Below the pieces are notes generated by a model that ran no database searches, had not been told where the DNA came from, and saw only the letters and a program-made list of their open reading frames with translations. Shown here in pieces: positions 1 through 7,999 of a stretch of DNA of 34,032 nt (positions are counted from its first letter, which is position 1; each line of letters starts with the position of its first letter). Made by a program: the position numbers and the translations under genes. This DNA is from Bacillota bacterium (GTDB lineage Bacteria > Bacillota > UBA4882 > UBA8346). The DNA is taken from NCBI GenBank assembly GCA_012728785.1, contig JAAYEK010000067.1, positions 1 to 34,032 on the forward strand. Reading direction: 5' to 3'.

Positions 1-29
1 CTGGGGGGGTTTAATTCAGCCACAGATAA

Positions 30-584
30 ACCAAGAAATCCGAATGTAAAGGGAACCCTTGTTGGCTTCATAATAGCGATTGGATTTCATGGTGTAATGC
101 ATACGCGGCTTATGTTCTATGGCTGTATACCGGGAGTAAAGACTTAATGCGTGGGCAAAGTGAAACAATTTCCGGAAACTTTCGCGATCCTTTAGTTTTT
201 TATAAACAAGGGAAAAATGATTGGTGGACTATGACTGCTGGACAATTATCACGTAAATTAAAAGAGATAGCTGATAAAGAAGGGAGTGGTTGGGAAAAAG
301 CAACAAGGGATCGGGCTCAAGAGCATGCCAATTCTGGAATGTTTGTAGTTGCTTGTGATTCTGATCATATTGCAGTTGTTTCGCCTGGAAAAGCAGGAGT
401 TAGAAAGATTAAAGATGTAAATTATACATGTCCGGCAATAGCCCAGCAAGGTGGTCAGGGAGATAGTAAGAACTACCTTTATGGAATAACAGAAAGAGAG
501 ACAATGTCTTGGTCTTGGGGTCCGGAAGCATTACCAAATGTGTTATATTATGTTTATGTTAAAAAGAGAGGTGTACGATCTTGA
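30..584 (+). CDS. C-terminal part of a putative Cys/His cell-wall amidase (CHAP/NlpC-like), 5' incomplete
   Basis: The frame is open from base 30, upstream of the first ATG at 147. The upstream part encodes WCNAYAAYVLW, with the Cys codon at 93-95, which looks like the catalytic-cysteine motif of papain-fold peptidoglycan amidases and endopeptidases. Downstream come DHIAVVSPGK, the probable catalytic His, then PAIAQQGG and a Trp-rich end, in the order expected for such enzymes. Starting at 147 would remove the cysteine, so that ATG is probably not the true start. Frame 1 encodes NSATDKPRNPNVKG just upstream, which reads like the N-terminal lead-in of the same domain, so a frameshift near 58-70 or a sequencing error is likely. 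The stop overlaps the next gene's TTG start (TTGA). The role is inferred from motifs only; it could be a phage lysin-like enzyme or the tip of a larger toxin. Confidence 0.5.
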   Translation, partial: TKKSECKGNPCWLHNSDWISWCNAYAAYVLWLYTGSKDLMRGQSETISGNFRDPLVFYKQGKNDWWTMTAGQLSRKLKEIADKEGSGWEKATRDRAQEHANSGMFVVACDSDHIAVVSPGKAGVRKIKDVNYTCPAIAQQGGQGDSKNYLYGITERETMSWSWGPEALPNVLYYVYVKKRGVRS

Positions 585-1459
585 AAAAATATATTCTGTT
601 AAGTTTGTTTTTATTAAGTATTATCATTAATTCCATTATTTTTGCCAATGGAGATTTAAATAAGATCTCTAAAATAATTAATTTTGATAATGATCTAATA
701 GGGGATGCTAGTTTAACAAATGATAACAAACTATTTTTTTTAAATCTATCTAATAGTAATGGACATGGACAATGGGTTGAATGGCAAAAGAATGGAAAAA
801 CTATCAAACGAATTATGAATGCAAGCGGCTGTAAAATTAGTCCTGATGGTAAATATTATTCATATTTAGACTTACAAGATTATAAAATAAACATAATTGA
901 TGCTGATGATGATGAGAAAATAAATACTTTTTCGACTAAGCGTGGAGCCAACGTTCAATGGACAAGTGACTCCAAAAACTTGATTATTGAAACTAGCGAT
1001 AACTTAACAAAGATTTATAAGTTCAATATATCGACAGGTGTTACAGAAAAAATCCTTGAATCGGAAATATTCTTTTCTGCTACAACAGTTATCAATAATA
1101 ATATATTGTATTTACTCAAAGACAAGACACCTGATGCGCCGGATTCAGACTGTGATATAGTAAGATACAATTTATTAACCAAGAAATTTGAAGTAATAAG
1201 TTTCCCGTTTATAAAGGATTTATGGATTTTTGATTATTTTACCGTATCACCTGATGAGAAAATAATAGTCTTTCAAAATTGTTCTCTTAAGGATTCTGCA
1301 ATGTACATTATTAGTATGGATACATTAAAAGTAATTGATAAAATTAAGCTTAAAGGCAATGTACTTTTGTCTGGTTCTAGTTGGAGTCATGATAGTTCTC
1401 ACTTTATATTTACAGCGACTATGAAAGAAATATACAAATACACAATCCCGAAATATTAA
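581..1459 (+). CDS. Exported beta-propeller (TolB/WD40-like) protein
   Basis: The gene starts with TTG, overlapping the stop of the hydrolase gene by four bases, with GAGAGGTG upstream as ribosome binding site. Residues 1-22 form a signal peptide (KKY, then a long Leu/Ile run, ending near FANG), so the protein is exported. The rest contains repeated blades of the TolB/PD40 type: ISPDGKYYSYLD, WTSDSKNLIIE, VSPDEKIIVFQN and WSHDSSHFIFTA. Such propellers usually bind proteins or scaffold rather than catalyse. Translational coupling to the hydrolase suggests a functional pair, possibly effector and periplasmic immunity protein (inference). A degraded copy of its last third lies at 2692-3104. The gene is strongly A+T-rich compared with the core genes further right. 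Confidence 0.7.
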   Translation: MKKYILLSLFLLSIIINSIIFANGDLNKISKIINFDNDLIGDASLTNDNKLFFLNLSNSNGHGQWVEWQKNGKTIKRIMNASGCKISPDGKYYSYLDLQDYKINIIDADDDEKINTFSTKRGANVQWTSDSKNLIIETSDNLTKIYKFNISTGVTEKILESEIFFSATTVINNNILYLLKDKTPDAPDSDCDIVRYNLLTKKFEVISFPFIKDLWIFDYFTVSPDEKIIVFQNCSLKDSAMYIISMDTLKVIDKIKLKGNVLLSGSSWSHDSSHFIFTATMKEIYKYTIPKY

Positions 1460-1558
1460 TGGGTTATGAATTAGCACTCCTCGATCAGGATGAATTACTC
1501 ACGTCCGGCGTTGACATCTCCAATAATAAAGAGAAGACATGTTAGTAGAGGTGGAATC

Positions 1559-2128
1559 TTGATAAAAAAATTAATCTGGTTTTTTATCTTTTGTTTAATA
1601 TTCCCTGGCTGTATTAACAATGGTGTTCAGTTGGTAAAGATAGATTTTCTTTATCCAGATAGTTTCTATTATGAACCGCTAGTAGGAAAAGTACTAAATA
1701 ACTGGGGGGATACTCCCCAAGGATATGATATAGAGCACTATGTTGATAATAAACCTAGTGAAGTTGATTTGTTGTTAACAGTCAACAATCAATCATCTTT
1801 AAGCCTTGAAACTGCTAAAGTAGATTTGGAATTTTGGGTATATGGCACGAATTTTATTCCTTCAGATGATGATTTAGAATACGATAAGTTTCTAGAAAGA
1901 CTGGATAGGGACTCAAAATGGTTCAAGGTTTGGGAAAAAGAGATAACTTTTAATAATCTAAAACCAAATGAAAAGCGAGAAATCAAGCTTAAGCAACTTG
2001 GTTTAAAAATCAATGAGTTAATCGCTAAAGTACCCGGGCAACATAACATGGCTTTAAAACTTAAAATATTAGGTTTAATGGATAAATCAAAAGCAGAAAG
2101 GATTATTGATTTTCATATATCATATTGA
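1559..2128 (+). CDS. Putative lipoprotein of unknown function
   Basis: The start chosen is TTG at 1559, because AGAGGTGG lies just upstream with short spacing. An ATG at 1490 in the same frame would add 23 residues without a ribosome binding site and would bury the signal peptide. From 1559 the protein begins with two lysines and a hydrophobic run ending in IFPGC, a plausible lipobox with the lipidated Cys near residue 16. The mature part is polar, with no recognised domain. NQSSLSLETAKVDLEFWVYG and a later NLKPNEKREIKL stretch suggest an all-beta, FxLYD-like domain (weak). It lies between the two copies of the propeller tail and shares the AGAGGTG...ATCTTG start layout with the gene at 581. 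No function assigned. Confidence 0.6.
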   Translation: MIKKLIWFFIFCLIFPGCINNGVQLVKIDFLYPDSFYYEPLVGKVLNNWGDTPQGYDIEHYVDNKPSEVDLLLTVNNQSSLSLETAKVDLEFWVYGTNFIPSDDDLEYDKFLERLDRDSKWFKVWEKEITFNNLKPNEKREIKLKQLGLKINELIAKVPGQHNMALKLKILGLMDKSKAERIIDFHISY

Positions 2129-2179
2129 ATCCGTCATTTTAGTTATGACTATGTTCCTAACGGCGGAACCGAGGTTAAC

Positions 2180-2689
2180 ATGAAAAAAGTTATTTTGTTT
2201 TCAATAATTTGTTTGAATGTAATGCATATCTTTTCTGCTTTTTGTTATAGTTCTTTAAACCATGAAATATATGATTACTATTTTAAGAATGCTGAGGTAG
2301 CTGCTGTAGCCGTTTATTTGCCGGAAAAATTCGCAACTTTGCTGTTAAAATTCAGTAGAAGGGAAATAAATGTTCTTAAAAGTGAAATGAAATCTATAAC
2401 AAAAGTAAAAAAGTACGAATCAGATCCAAATTACTTTAGAACTTTTAAAGAAGGCTTTCATGCAATGTATATTTATCAAAAAGATGGTAGATACAACATG
2501 ATTTTATATTCAATTACTGAAAGATCAATGATTGTTAGAGAAGAAGATTTTAAAAAGGATGTTGATGTGAGTGATAAATCTATTGTAGTGTACCAATTTC
2601 CTATATCATCAAGAATAGTTAAAATCTTAACTGCCCATGAAAAAAAAGTTCCAAAGGAAGGGTACTTTATTGACCATTGGCCATTATAG
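2180..2689 (+). CDS. Secreted protein of unknown function
   Basis: ATG start preceded by GAGGT at good distance. Residues 1-22 (MKK, then a hydrophobic stretch ending at FSAFCYSS) form a signal peptide. A cysteine at about residue 22 might instead be a poor lipobox, since AFC does not fit well. The mature part of about 145 residues is charged and contains FRTFKEGFHAMYIY and MILYSITERS. No family is recognised. It is the third consecutive gene for an exported product after the hydrolase, in the same A+T-rich stretch, which supports reading the region as a unit dealing with the cell envelope. Its function cannot be stated from the sequence. Confidence 0.55.
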   Translation: MKKVILFSIICLNVMHIFSAFCYSSLNHEIYDYYFKNAEVAAVAVYLPEKFATLLLKFSRREINVLKSEMKSITKVKKYESDPNYFRTFKEGFHAMYIYQKDGRYNMILYSITERSMIVREEDFKKDVDVSDKSIVVYQFPISSRIVKILTAHEKKVPKEGYFIDHWPL

Positions 2690-2691
2690 AT

Positions 2692-3104
2692 ATTGAATCA
2701 TTAGATATAAAATTATTATCGTATAATGGAAAAGTATTTGTCCGATACAGTAACGGCTCTCTATTTATTTAGATAATTACCGCAATTTAGTACATGTAAA
2801 GAACATTGTACGATATGATTTATCAAATAGAAGTTTAAAACCCTTAATTTTCCTTTGATCCCCAAAATTATGGATTTTCGATTATTATACTGTTTCACCA
2901 AATGGTAAGATAATAGTTTTCCAAAATTGTCATAATGAAGACTCTGCAATGTATATAATTAATCTCGAAAACTCAAAAATAATTGACAGAGTCCCGGCTC
3001 CTTATGGTCAGTTAGCTAATTATAGCTGGAAACCGGATAGTTCGTATTTCGTGTTTACAACGGATATGAAAGCGGTATACAAATACACAATTCCGAAATA
3101 TTAA
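2692..3104 (+). pseudogene. Decayed second copy of the beta-propeller gene (3' part)
   Basis: From about 2870 to 3104 the translation (WIFDYYTVSP, then KIIVFQNC, DSAMYII and YKYTIPKY before a stop) aligns closely with the last third of the protein at 581-1459 (WIFDYFTVSP, KIIVFQNC, DSAMYII, YKYTIPKY). Upstream the match continues as IVRYDL but is broken by an in-frame TGA in front of SPKLWIFDYY. A stretch at 2692-2772 (LLSYNGKVFVRYSNGSLFI) looks like another blade, but in a different frame and ending in TAG. No start or ribosome binding site is visible. It is therefore a non-functional duplicate. Similarity extends past the stop (TGGGTTATGAAT, then CCTCG and CAGGA), so DNA and not only protein was duplicated. 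Confidence 0.8.
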
Positions 3105-3110
3105 TGGGTT

Positions 3111-3455
3111 ATGAATAAACAATCCTCGTTCAGGACGTCCGTAAGGCTACAGAGGCGATGGGCACTAAAGGAGTTCGAAAACGAGAAGAGTTTAAATGAT
3201 TTTATTAAAAACTCAAAAAACAATTACGATCATATCTATTTTAAACATACTAAAAGATTAGGCAAAGTTAATGCAACAAGATTGGGTGTTCATTTATATT
3301 TAAGAGATGGCGAATTATACGAGTTGCGTCAGTCTATGAAATCAGGCGAGTATTTTATAGATTTATCAGCAGGTTTACCTAAAGATTCAATTGAGAAAAA
3401 GGATGAAAAATATAAATTAATAATTGAAATCATGGATACTTTTAATAAACTATAG
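3111..3455 (+). CDS. Small protein of unknown function, possibly a displaced gene fragment
   Basis: An open frame of 114 codons with bacterial-looking composition: a charged, helical N-terminal half (LKEFENEKSLNDFIKN) and a beta-rich middle (GVHLYLRDGELYELRQS). There is no ribosome binding site at the ATG. The first 20 or so codons lie in the short stretch that is similar to the DNA after the propeller gene at 1460-1500, so the true N-terminus was probably elsewhere and this may be a 3' piece joined to duplicated DNA. No signal peptide. It resembles the small soluble proteins found after toxin or immunity genes, but I recognise no family. Confidence 0.4.
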   Translation: MNKQSSFRTSVRLQRRWALKEFENEKSLNDFIKNSKNNYDHIYFKHTKRLGKVNATRLGVHLYLRDGELYELRQSMKSGEYFIDLSAGLPKDSIEKKDEKYKLIIEIMDTFNKL

Positions 3456-3529
3456 CGCTGGGTAGCCGGACTTAAGAGCCAAGCATTAAGGCAGGAGGAG
3501 TTCTTTGTTAGCCCTCTTATTTACCTGTT

Positions 3530-3898
3530 TTAATTACAGCCTCTGAGTTTCGCTGGGTATATACGGTGGTCTTCTTTAGCCGTTTTTAAATTCATTTGTG
3601 TTAACGAATTAAGTCGCTTCTTTTTTGTTTCCGATAAATTATTTGGGTTATACAACCATAAATAACGGCTTGATTTCAAGGCGGAAACTGTTTTCTGCTC
3701 TTCACGGCGAACTTGGTCAACTGCTTCGTTTAGTAACTTGATCACATGGAATTTGTCAAAGGTCAAACGAGCATCGGGAAAAAACTCTTGAACCTCTTTG
3801 CGGAAAGCAGGAGACATGTCGGCACAGATGTCGGTGATTTGAAGGGATTGACTTTGTTCACAGCGACTGTCAAAAGGATGAAGGATCTCCGGGAAGGA
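3530..3898 (-). pseudogene. ISL3-family transposase fragment
   Basis: On the minus strand the translation reads SLQITDICADMSPAFRKEV, then FPDARLTFDKFHVIKLLNEA and VRREEQ. This is the central part of the DDE domain of ISL3-type transposases; MSPAF and TFDKFHV are signature segments. The upstream frame is open back to about 3898, where a stop appears, and the usual N-terminal zinc finger is absent. At the other end the frame runs to LNLKTAKE and then departs from the family, so both ends are missing. No inverted repeats of an intact element were found. It is a dead remnant marking past transposition in the accessory stretch. Confidence 0.8.
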
Positions 3899-4169
3899 TC
3901 AAGTTTGGCGAAAGAGGGTTTTATCTCCGCCCGAATGTGACCGGGATGATTGATATTTTTCGTCTTAATGGATTAAGCCTTTGGATGATCCTAATAACTG
4001 GCGCGTTAAAAAAGATCTTTACTGATAATGGCATTATCGGAGTTAAGTATACCCCTACTTACCGGTATCAGGATGGGGACAAGCGGTTGAAAGCCAGAAA
4101 GTAACAGATTGCCGTATATTTCATTATAAAAAGCCCCATACTGATTTTAGTTTCAAGGTGGAAGAATAG
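3899..4169 (+). pseudogene. Frameshifted relic of an unidentified gene
   Basis: Coding-like peptides occur in order but in different frames: FGERGFYLRPNVTGMIDIF and then RLNG (about 3903-3975), LDDPNNWRVKKDLY (about 3980-4022), FTDNGIIGVKYTPTYRYQDG (about 4020-4080), and CRIFHYKKPHTDFSFKVEE ending at a TAG at 4167-4169. Their order and natural composition suggest the 3' end of one gene broken by about three frameshifts after the ISL3 fragment inserted or was deleted alongside it. An uninterrupted piece of 52 codons starts at the ATG at 3946, but no ribosome binding site supports it. The family is not recognised. Confidence 0.45.
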
Positions 4170-4208
4170 TAAGATAGAAGCTTTCACCAATCAGGAGGGG
4201 GTTTTTTT

Positions 4209-4961
4209 ATGCGAGGCTACCTGCTGAAGATGCTACTTTCGATTGGGTTTTTGTTGCTTTTTTCAACTAAATTTGTAGATGTAACAATTGGCGAAAGATT
4301 GTATGAATATCCGCTGGAGACTGCTTGGAAAGCTACGGGTATCCCTTTGCAGGAAGTTGATACTGAAGCTTGGTTGAAATTGAATGACCGAAGAGTAAGT
4401 ATTTATGAATTAAAAGAGATTGCCGGTGGACTCCGAAAAAAATTAAAGCTTCGGCTCAAAACCGAGATGATCATCGGGGAAGAAAAAGATTTTTGTTATC
4501 TATCCTTTGAAGGTATTCAAGGAAACGGGACTAATGTGACCGTCACCATTCAATCTCTTGCAAACGGTGAATTTGCTGAAACCCAACTAGGAGTTAATAC
4601 GATTTATACCGGTAATATGAACAATTTGCGGGAATATATCCGGGATATGCGGGGACAATTAGCCCATCTGGGTAGTGACTTAAACTTTAACGTGGTATTT
4701 ATTGGGGAACGTTCCGGTAGGATACCCCCGTTGCTAATCAGAGAACTGTCCGGCCGGGCTTTTCGAAAAATTAACGCCGAATTGGTTGATTCGGCGTTTG
4801 AAGATGGTAATAGTAACCAAAAGGCTTTTTCCGGCTTAATAAAAGAAGCGGTTGAAATTGACACTCATAAAATTAACGTAGAATTCGATACTAGATACGA
4901 CCAAAACCATAATATAACCCAGATCATTTTAGCCACTCCCGGAACAACCGGAGGAGTTTAA
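4209..4961 (+). CDS. YwmB-like envelope protein
   Basis: ATG start behind AGGAGGGGG, a very strong ribosome binding site. The 250-residue product has an N-terminal hydrophobic segment (about residues 4-22, LLKMLLSIGFLLLFS), either a signal peptide or an anchor. The later part resembles the YwmB family of Firmicutes: a tract like FIGERSGRI, then the segment leading to GRAFRKINAELVDSAFEDGN, then a Ser/Gly-rich tract and a closing strand INVEFDTRYD...ITQIILATP. Family members are exported or membrane-attached proteins of unknown molecular role, often near cell-wall genes. It is transcribed alone and converges on the minus-strand gene at 5022. Length is close to that of the family. Confidence 0.65.
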   Translation: MRGYLLKMLLSIGFLLLFSTKFVDVTIGERLYEYPLETAWKATGIPLQEVDTEAWLKLNDRRVSIYELKEIAGGLRKKLKLRLKTEMIIGEEKDFCYLSFEGIQGNGTNVTVTIQSLANGEFAETQLGVNTIYTGNMNNLREYIRDMRGQLAHLGSDLNFNVVFIGERSGRIPPLLIRELSGRAFRKINAELVDSAFEDGNSNQKAFSGLIKEAVEIDTHKINVEFDTRYDQNHNITQIILATPGTTGGV

Positions 4962-5021
4962 ACATTGTACAGTTATCAGTAGTTACGGTTGATTCAGGGT
5001 GTAATTTTAAAGATGATAAGA

Positions 5022-5660
5022 TTAATAGTTGATCTCTTTCACCTTCCAGCCGGTTATGCTGGTCAGAAGAGGCACCGCCAGAGGCTCATACTCCAGGACT
5101 AACGGATTATTCATGTTATTCCAAACAATTAGGCCTCGGTTAAGTTTTAAAGCATGGATCGCTTCCGGTTTGCCGTTGATCATCAAGGGAAAAACCAACC
5201 GTTCTTCAACTTCTAACGATTTTGCAACCCAGTTCAATGCTCCGAGTCCGCCTTCTCGAAAATTAGCGGCGGTTCCTTTTTCCCGTAATTCTTGCAATAC
5301 TGCTTGGGAGATCCAAGGGGCCGTGTCGTTAGTCGCTTTAGATTCGTTAGTCTTGTACCAAGGATTAAAAGAACGACTATACTTCAGATCGGTTAATATT
5401 CTAGTCCCGGTTAGGTCTTCTTCTTCATCTTGGGGTCGGACCCAGGTATAGGTGAGGGACTCGGGAAAAGAACTTTTGACTACTGATAGATTCCATGGAT
5501 TGTCATCTTTGATAATATGCCCAACTATATACTTAAAAGTAATCCGCATATCGGCTTGAATCGGATGAAAATCCTCTACTCCAACGGTTTCAGCGCTAGT
5601 GGTTGGGACCATTGATATTAAAACAAAGAAAGCAAGCATTACGTATACCAGATACTTCAT
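5022..5660 (-). CDS. Secreted protein of unknown function
   Basis: ATG start with AAAGGAG about eight bases upstream. Residues 1-24 form a clear signal peptide with a TSA-ET cleavage site, so the product is exported and not lipid-anchored. The mature 190 residues contain many Trp and Asn/Pro pairs (NPWNLSVV, TYTWVRPQDEEED, FNPWYKTNE, VWNNMNNPLVLEYEP). No known domain is recognised and there are no cysteines or repeats. It is divergent from coaX and convergent with the YwmB-like gene, so it is probably its own transcription unit. The function is unknown. Confidence 0.7.
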   Translation of the reverse strand: MKYLVYVMLAFFVLISMVPTTSAETVGVEDFHPIQADMRITFKYIVGHIIKDDNPWNLSVVKSSFPESLTYTWVRPQDEEEDLTGTRILTDLKYSRSFNPWYKTNESKATNDTAPWISQAVLQELREKGTAANFREGGLGALNWVAKSLEVEERLVFPLMINGKPEAIHALKLNRGLIVWNNMNNPLVLEYEPLAVPLLTSITGWKVKEINY

Positions 5661-5862
5661 TTTCGATACTCCTTTATTACCCTATTTGTTTTTTCTAAAC
5701 CAAAATATTCAATGTATATTCAAACATTCCCTTTATTTAATGGTAATTTTTTTAAGGATAATCGCTAACCATAGCTTTGCTAGGAATTATCAAAATTTAA
5801 GAGGATTGCTATACCTAAAAACTATTATTTATCAAGGGAGGAAATCTCACCGATTGGTTTTA

Positions 5863-5891
5863 TTGTCCGAAAGCAGCCCCTGTGTTATAAT
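5863..5891 (+). promoter_or_regulatory. Probable sigma-A promoter of the coaX operon
   Basis: TTGTCC at 5863-5868 and TATAAT at 5886-5891 are separated by exactly 17 bases. The predicted start, near 5898, lies about 40 bases upstream of the coaX ATG. The -10 is perfect and the -35 matches four of six positions. It is the only good promoter seen ahead of coaX-hflX-dusB. Confidence 0.5.
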
Positions 5892-5938
5892 TATGATAGT
5901 TTTTGGTTGGATTACTGATAATAATGGAGTGGAGCTCA

Positions 5939-6703
5939 ATGCTTTTAGTTTTCGATATTGGTAATACTCAAACTGTGGTAGGGGTCTTTTTCGAAGAACA
6001 GCTCGTCGCCAGTTGGAAATTAGCGACTGATCGCCAGCGAACAGTCGATGAATACGGTGTTTTGCTGAAAAACCTTTTCCGGGATAGCGGTTTGGAAACT
6101 ACCCAAATTAATGCGGTAGTGTTATCAAGTGTTGTGCCGCCGGTTACCGGAGTATTTGAACGGATGGTTATCAAATACTTTTCGACCCATCCCTTAGTGG
6201 TTGGTCCTGGGGTCAAAACCGGCTTGGCTTTCAAGTACGAAAATCCAAGAGAAATTGGGGCTGACCGGGTAGTGAACGCCGTGGCCGCAATAAAACTCTA
6301 CGGTTCACCATTAATAGTGGTTGATTTTGGAACAGCCACCACCTTTTGCGCCATAGCCCCGAATCGAGAATATCAAGGTGGAGCCGTTGCCCCGGGTCTA
6401 GGCATTTCTAGTGAGGCCTTGTTTCAAAGAACCGCCAAATTACCTAGGATTGAGATTGAAAAACCCAAGACTATAATCGGTAAAAATACAACTAATGCAA
6501 TGCAAGCCGGTATATTTTATGGATACCTAGGGTTGGTTGAGGGAATAATTACGCGGATGCAGGCTGAAATGAACTGCGATCCCTTAATAATCGCTACCGG
6601 GGATTTCGCTAGTTTAATCAGTGACAATACTAAAATGATTAACCGGGTTGAGCCTAATTTGACCTTACAAGGTCTGCGTTATATTTACGAATTAAATAAG
6701 TAA
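5939..6703 (+). CDS. coaX: Type III pantothenate kinase
   Basis: Catalyses ATP-dependent phosphorylation of pantothenate, the first step of coenzyme A synthesis, in the cytoplasm. The start at 5939 gives MLLVFDIGNTQT, the phosphate-binding motif at the very N-terminus expected for CoaX, and has GGAG just upstream; starting at 5903 would add 12 unsupported residues. Family motifs follow in order: NPREIGADRVVNA (Gly-Ala-Asp-Arg), VDFGTATTF and GGAVAPGLGISSEALFQRTA. Its 254 residues match the normal length. Type III enzymes are not feedback-inhibited by CoA and act as dimers requiring a monovalent cation (family knowledge). It is the first gene of a tight run with hflX and dusB, 21 bases ahead of hflX. 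Confidence 0.95.
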   Translation: MLLVFDIGNTQTVVGVFFEEQLVASWKLATDRQRTVDEYGVLLKNLFRDSGLETTQINAVVLSSVVPPVTGVFERMVIKYFSTHPLVVGPGVKTGLAFKYENPREIGADRVVNAVAAIKLYGSPLIVVDFGTATTFCAIAPNREYQGGAVAPGLGISSEALFQRTAKLPRIEIEKPKTIIGKNTTNAMQAGIFYGYLGLVEGIITRMQAEMNCDPLIIATGDFASLISDNTKMINRVEPNLTLQGLRYIYELNK

Positions 6704-6724
6704 ATAGCATTAATGAAGGAAAAC

Positions 6725-7999
6725 ATGAATGACTCTACCTTAAAAGAACAGGTAATCCTCATTGGCATTAATGGGTTTCGTTATAGTGACGGTGAATTTG
6801 AGGCTGTTTGGAATGAATTTATTGAACTAGCCAAGGCTGCCGGGGGGCATCCCGTTGCTTCAGTTGTCCAGTTACGGGATAATCCCGACCCAGCTTTTTT
6901 TCTCGGTTCGGGAAAAGCGGATGAATTAGCCGGTTTGGTTAAGATTAAGATGGCAAATTTAATAATAGCCTTGCAAGAACTATCACCGGTACAGGTGAGG
7001 AATCTAGAGGATTTGACCGGGGTTTCAGTGTTGGACAGGACCGATTTGATCTTGGATATTTTTGCCCAACGCGCCAAAACTAAGGAAGGCAAACTTCAAG
7101 TTGAATTGGCGCAGTTAAATTACATATTACCAAGGTTAAGCCGGGGATTGGGCCGTGAATTGTCACGTTTGGGAGGTGGAATCGGGACCAGAGGTCCCGG
7201 AGAAACCAAGTTAGAGGTTGACCGGCGGCGAATTAGGCATCGGATTACCGAACTCCGGAGGGAACTTAAAAAGGTTGAACTCCATCGCCAAGTCCAACGG
7301 CATCGCCGCGAGAAATATCAGGTTCCAACAGTGTCGTTGGTAGGATACACCAATGCCGGCAAATCTACTTTATTTAACCGTTTGACCAATGCCGGAGTCT
7401 CCTGTCAAGGGCGTTTATTCGACACTTTAGATCCGGTTTCGCGTTGTATTGAACTTTCCGTTCGAGAAGAGATAATCCTCTTGGATACGGTAGGTTTTAT
7501 TCGTGATCTTCCCCATCAACTGGTGGCCGCTTTTAAGGGGACTTTAGAAGAAACAGTGCGTTCAACATTGTTAATCCAGGTGCTGGATGGCGGAAGCCCG
7601 GAATTAGCCGAGCAAAACTTGGCAGTTAGAGAAGTTTTAGCGGAACTAAATATCTCCGATAAAGAGATGATTACTGTCTTAAACAAATGCGATCTGATCG
7701 AACCCGGCCCGGTTCTAAACCGTCTCATCAAAGAATGGTCCGCGATTGCCGTCTCTGCTTCCACAGGGTACGGTATTGACGAATTAATATTTGAGATCAA
7801 AAATAGAATAAGAAAAACTTTTCAAACTATTAAGATGTTAATTCCTTATGCTAATGCCGGATTAATCGATTCCTTACACCGTAAAGCGCGGGTTATGGAA
7901 GAAAAATTTACCGAAGACGGAATCGTTATCTTGGCAGAGTTGGAACAATCTTTAGTGCGCCAATACCGAAACTACATACAAGAAGGCTTGGAATGTTAA
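6725..7999 (+). CDS. hflX: HflX ribosome-associated GTPase
   Basis: GTPase that binds the large ribosomal subunit and splits stalled ribosomes under stress. The start at 6725 is preferred because AAGGA lies five bases upstream; the ATG at 6713 has none. The N-terminal HflX domain shows GGHPVASVVQLRDNPDPAFF, LGSGKADEL and RTDLILDIFAQRAKTKEGKL, then LSRLGGGIGTRGPGETKLE and a basic coiled linker. The G domain has GYTNAGKST (P-loop, about residue 207), DTVGFIRDLP (G3) and NKCD (G4). The switch I segment reads FDTLDPVSR where most relatives have ATLDPTTR, a mild departure. The 3' end overlaps dusB by seven bases, implying coupled translation. Confidence 0.95.
   Translation: MNDSTLKEQVILIGINGFRYSDGEFEAVWNEFIELAKAAGGHPVASVVQLRDNPDPAFFLGSGKADELAGLVKIKMANLIIALQELSPVQVRNLEDLTGVSVLDRTDLILDIFAQRAKTKEGKLQVELAQLNYILPRLSRGLGRELSRLGGGIGTRGPGETKLEVDRRRIRHRITELRRELKKVELHRQVQRHRREKYQVPTVSLVGYTNAGKSTLFNRLTNAGVSCQGRLFDTLDPVSRCIELSVREEIILLDTVGFIRDLPHQLVAAFKGTLEETVRSTLLIQVLDGGSPELAEQNLAVREVLAELNISDKEMITVLNKCDLIEPGPVLNRLIKEWSAIAVSASTGYGIDELIFEIKNRIRKTFQTIKMLIPYANAGLIDSLHRKARVMEEKFTEDGIVILAELEQSLVRQYRNYIQEGLEC

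Noticed and set aside
1490..1558. N-terminal extension of the lipoprotein from ATG 1490
   Set aside because: No ribosome binding site, and it would place 23 charged residues before the signal peptide; TTG 1559 has AGAGGTGG.
3746..3940. Plus-strand ORF of 64 codons
   Set aside because: It lies antisense to the ISL3 transposase fragment, whose protein motifs are clear, and has no ribosome binding site.
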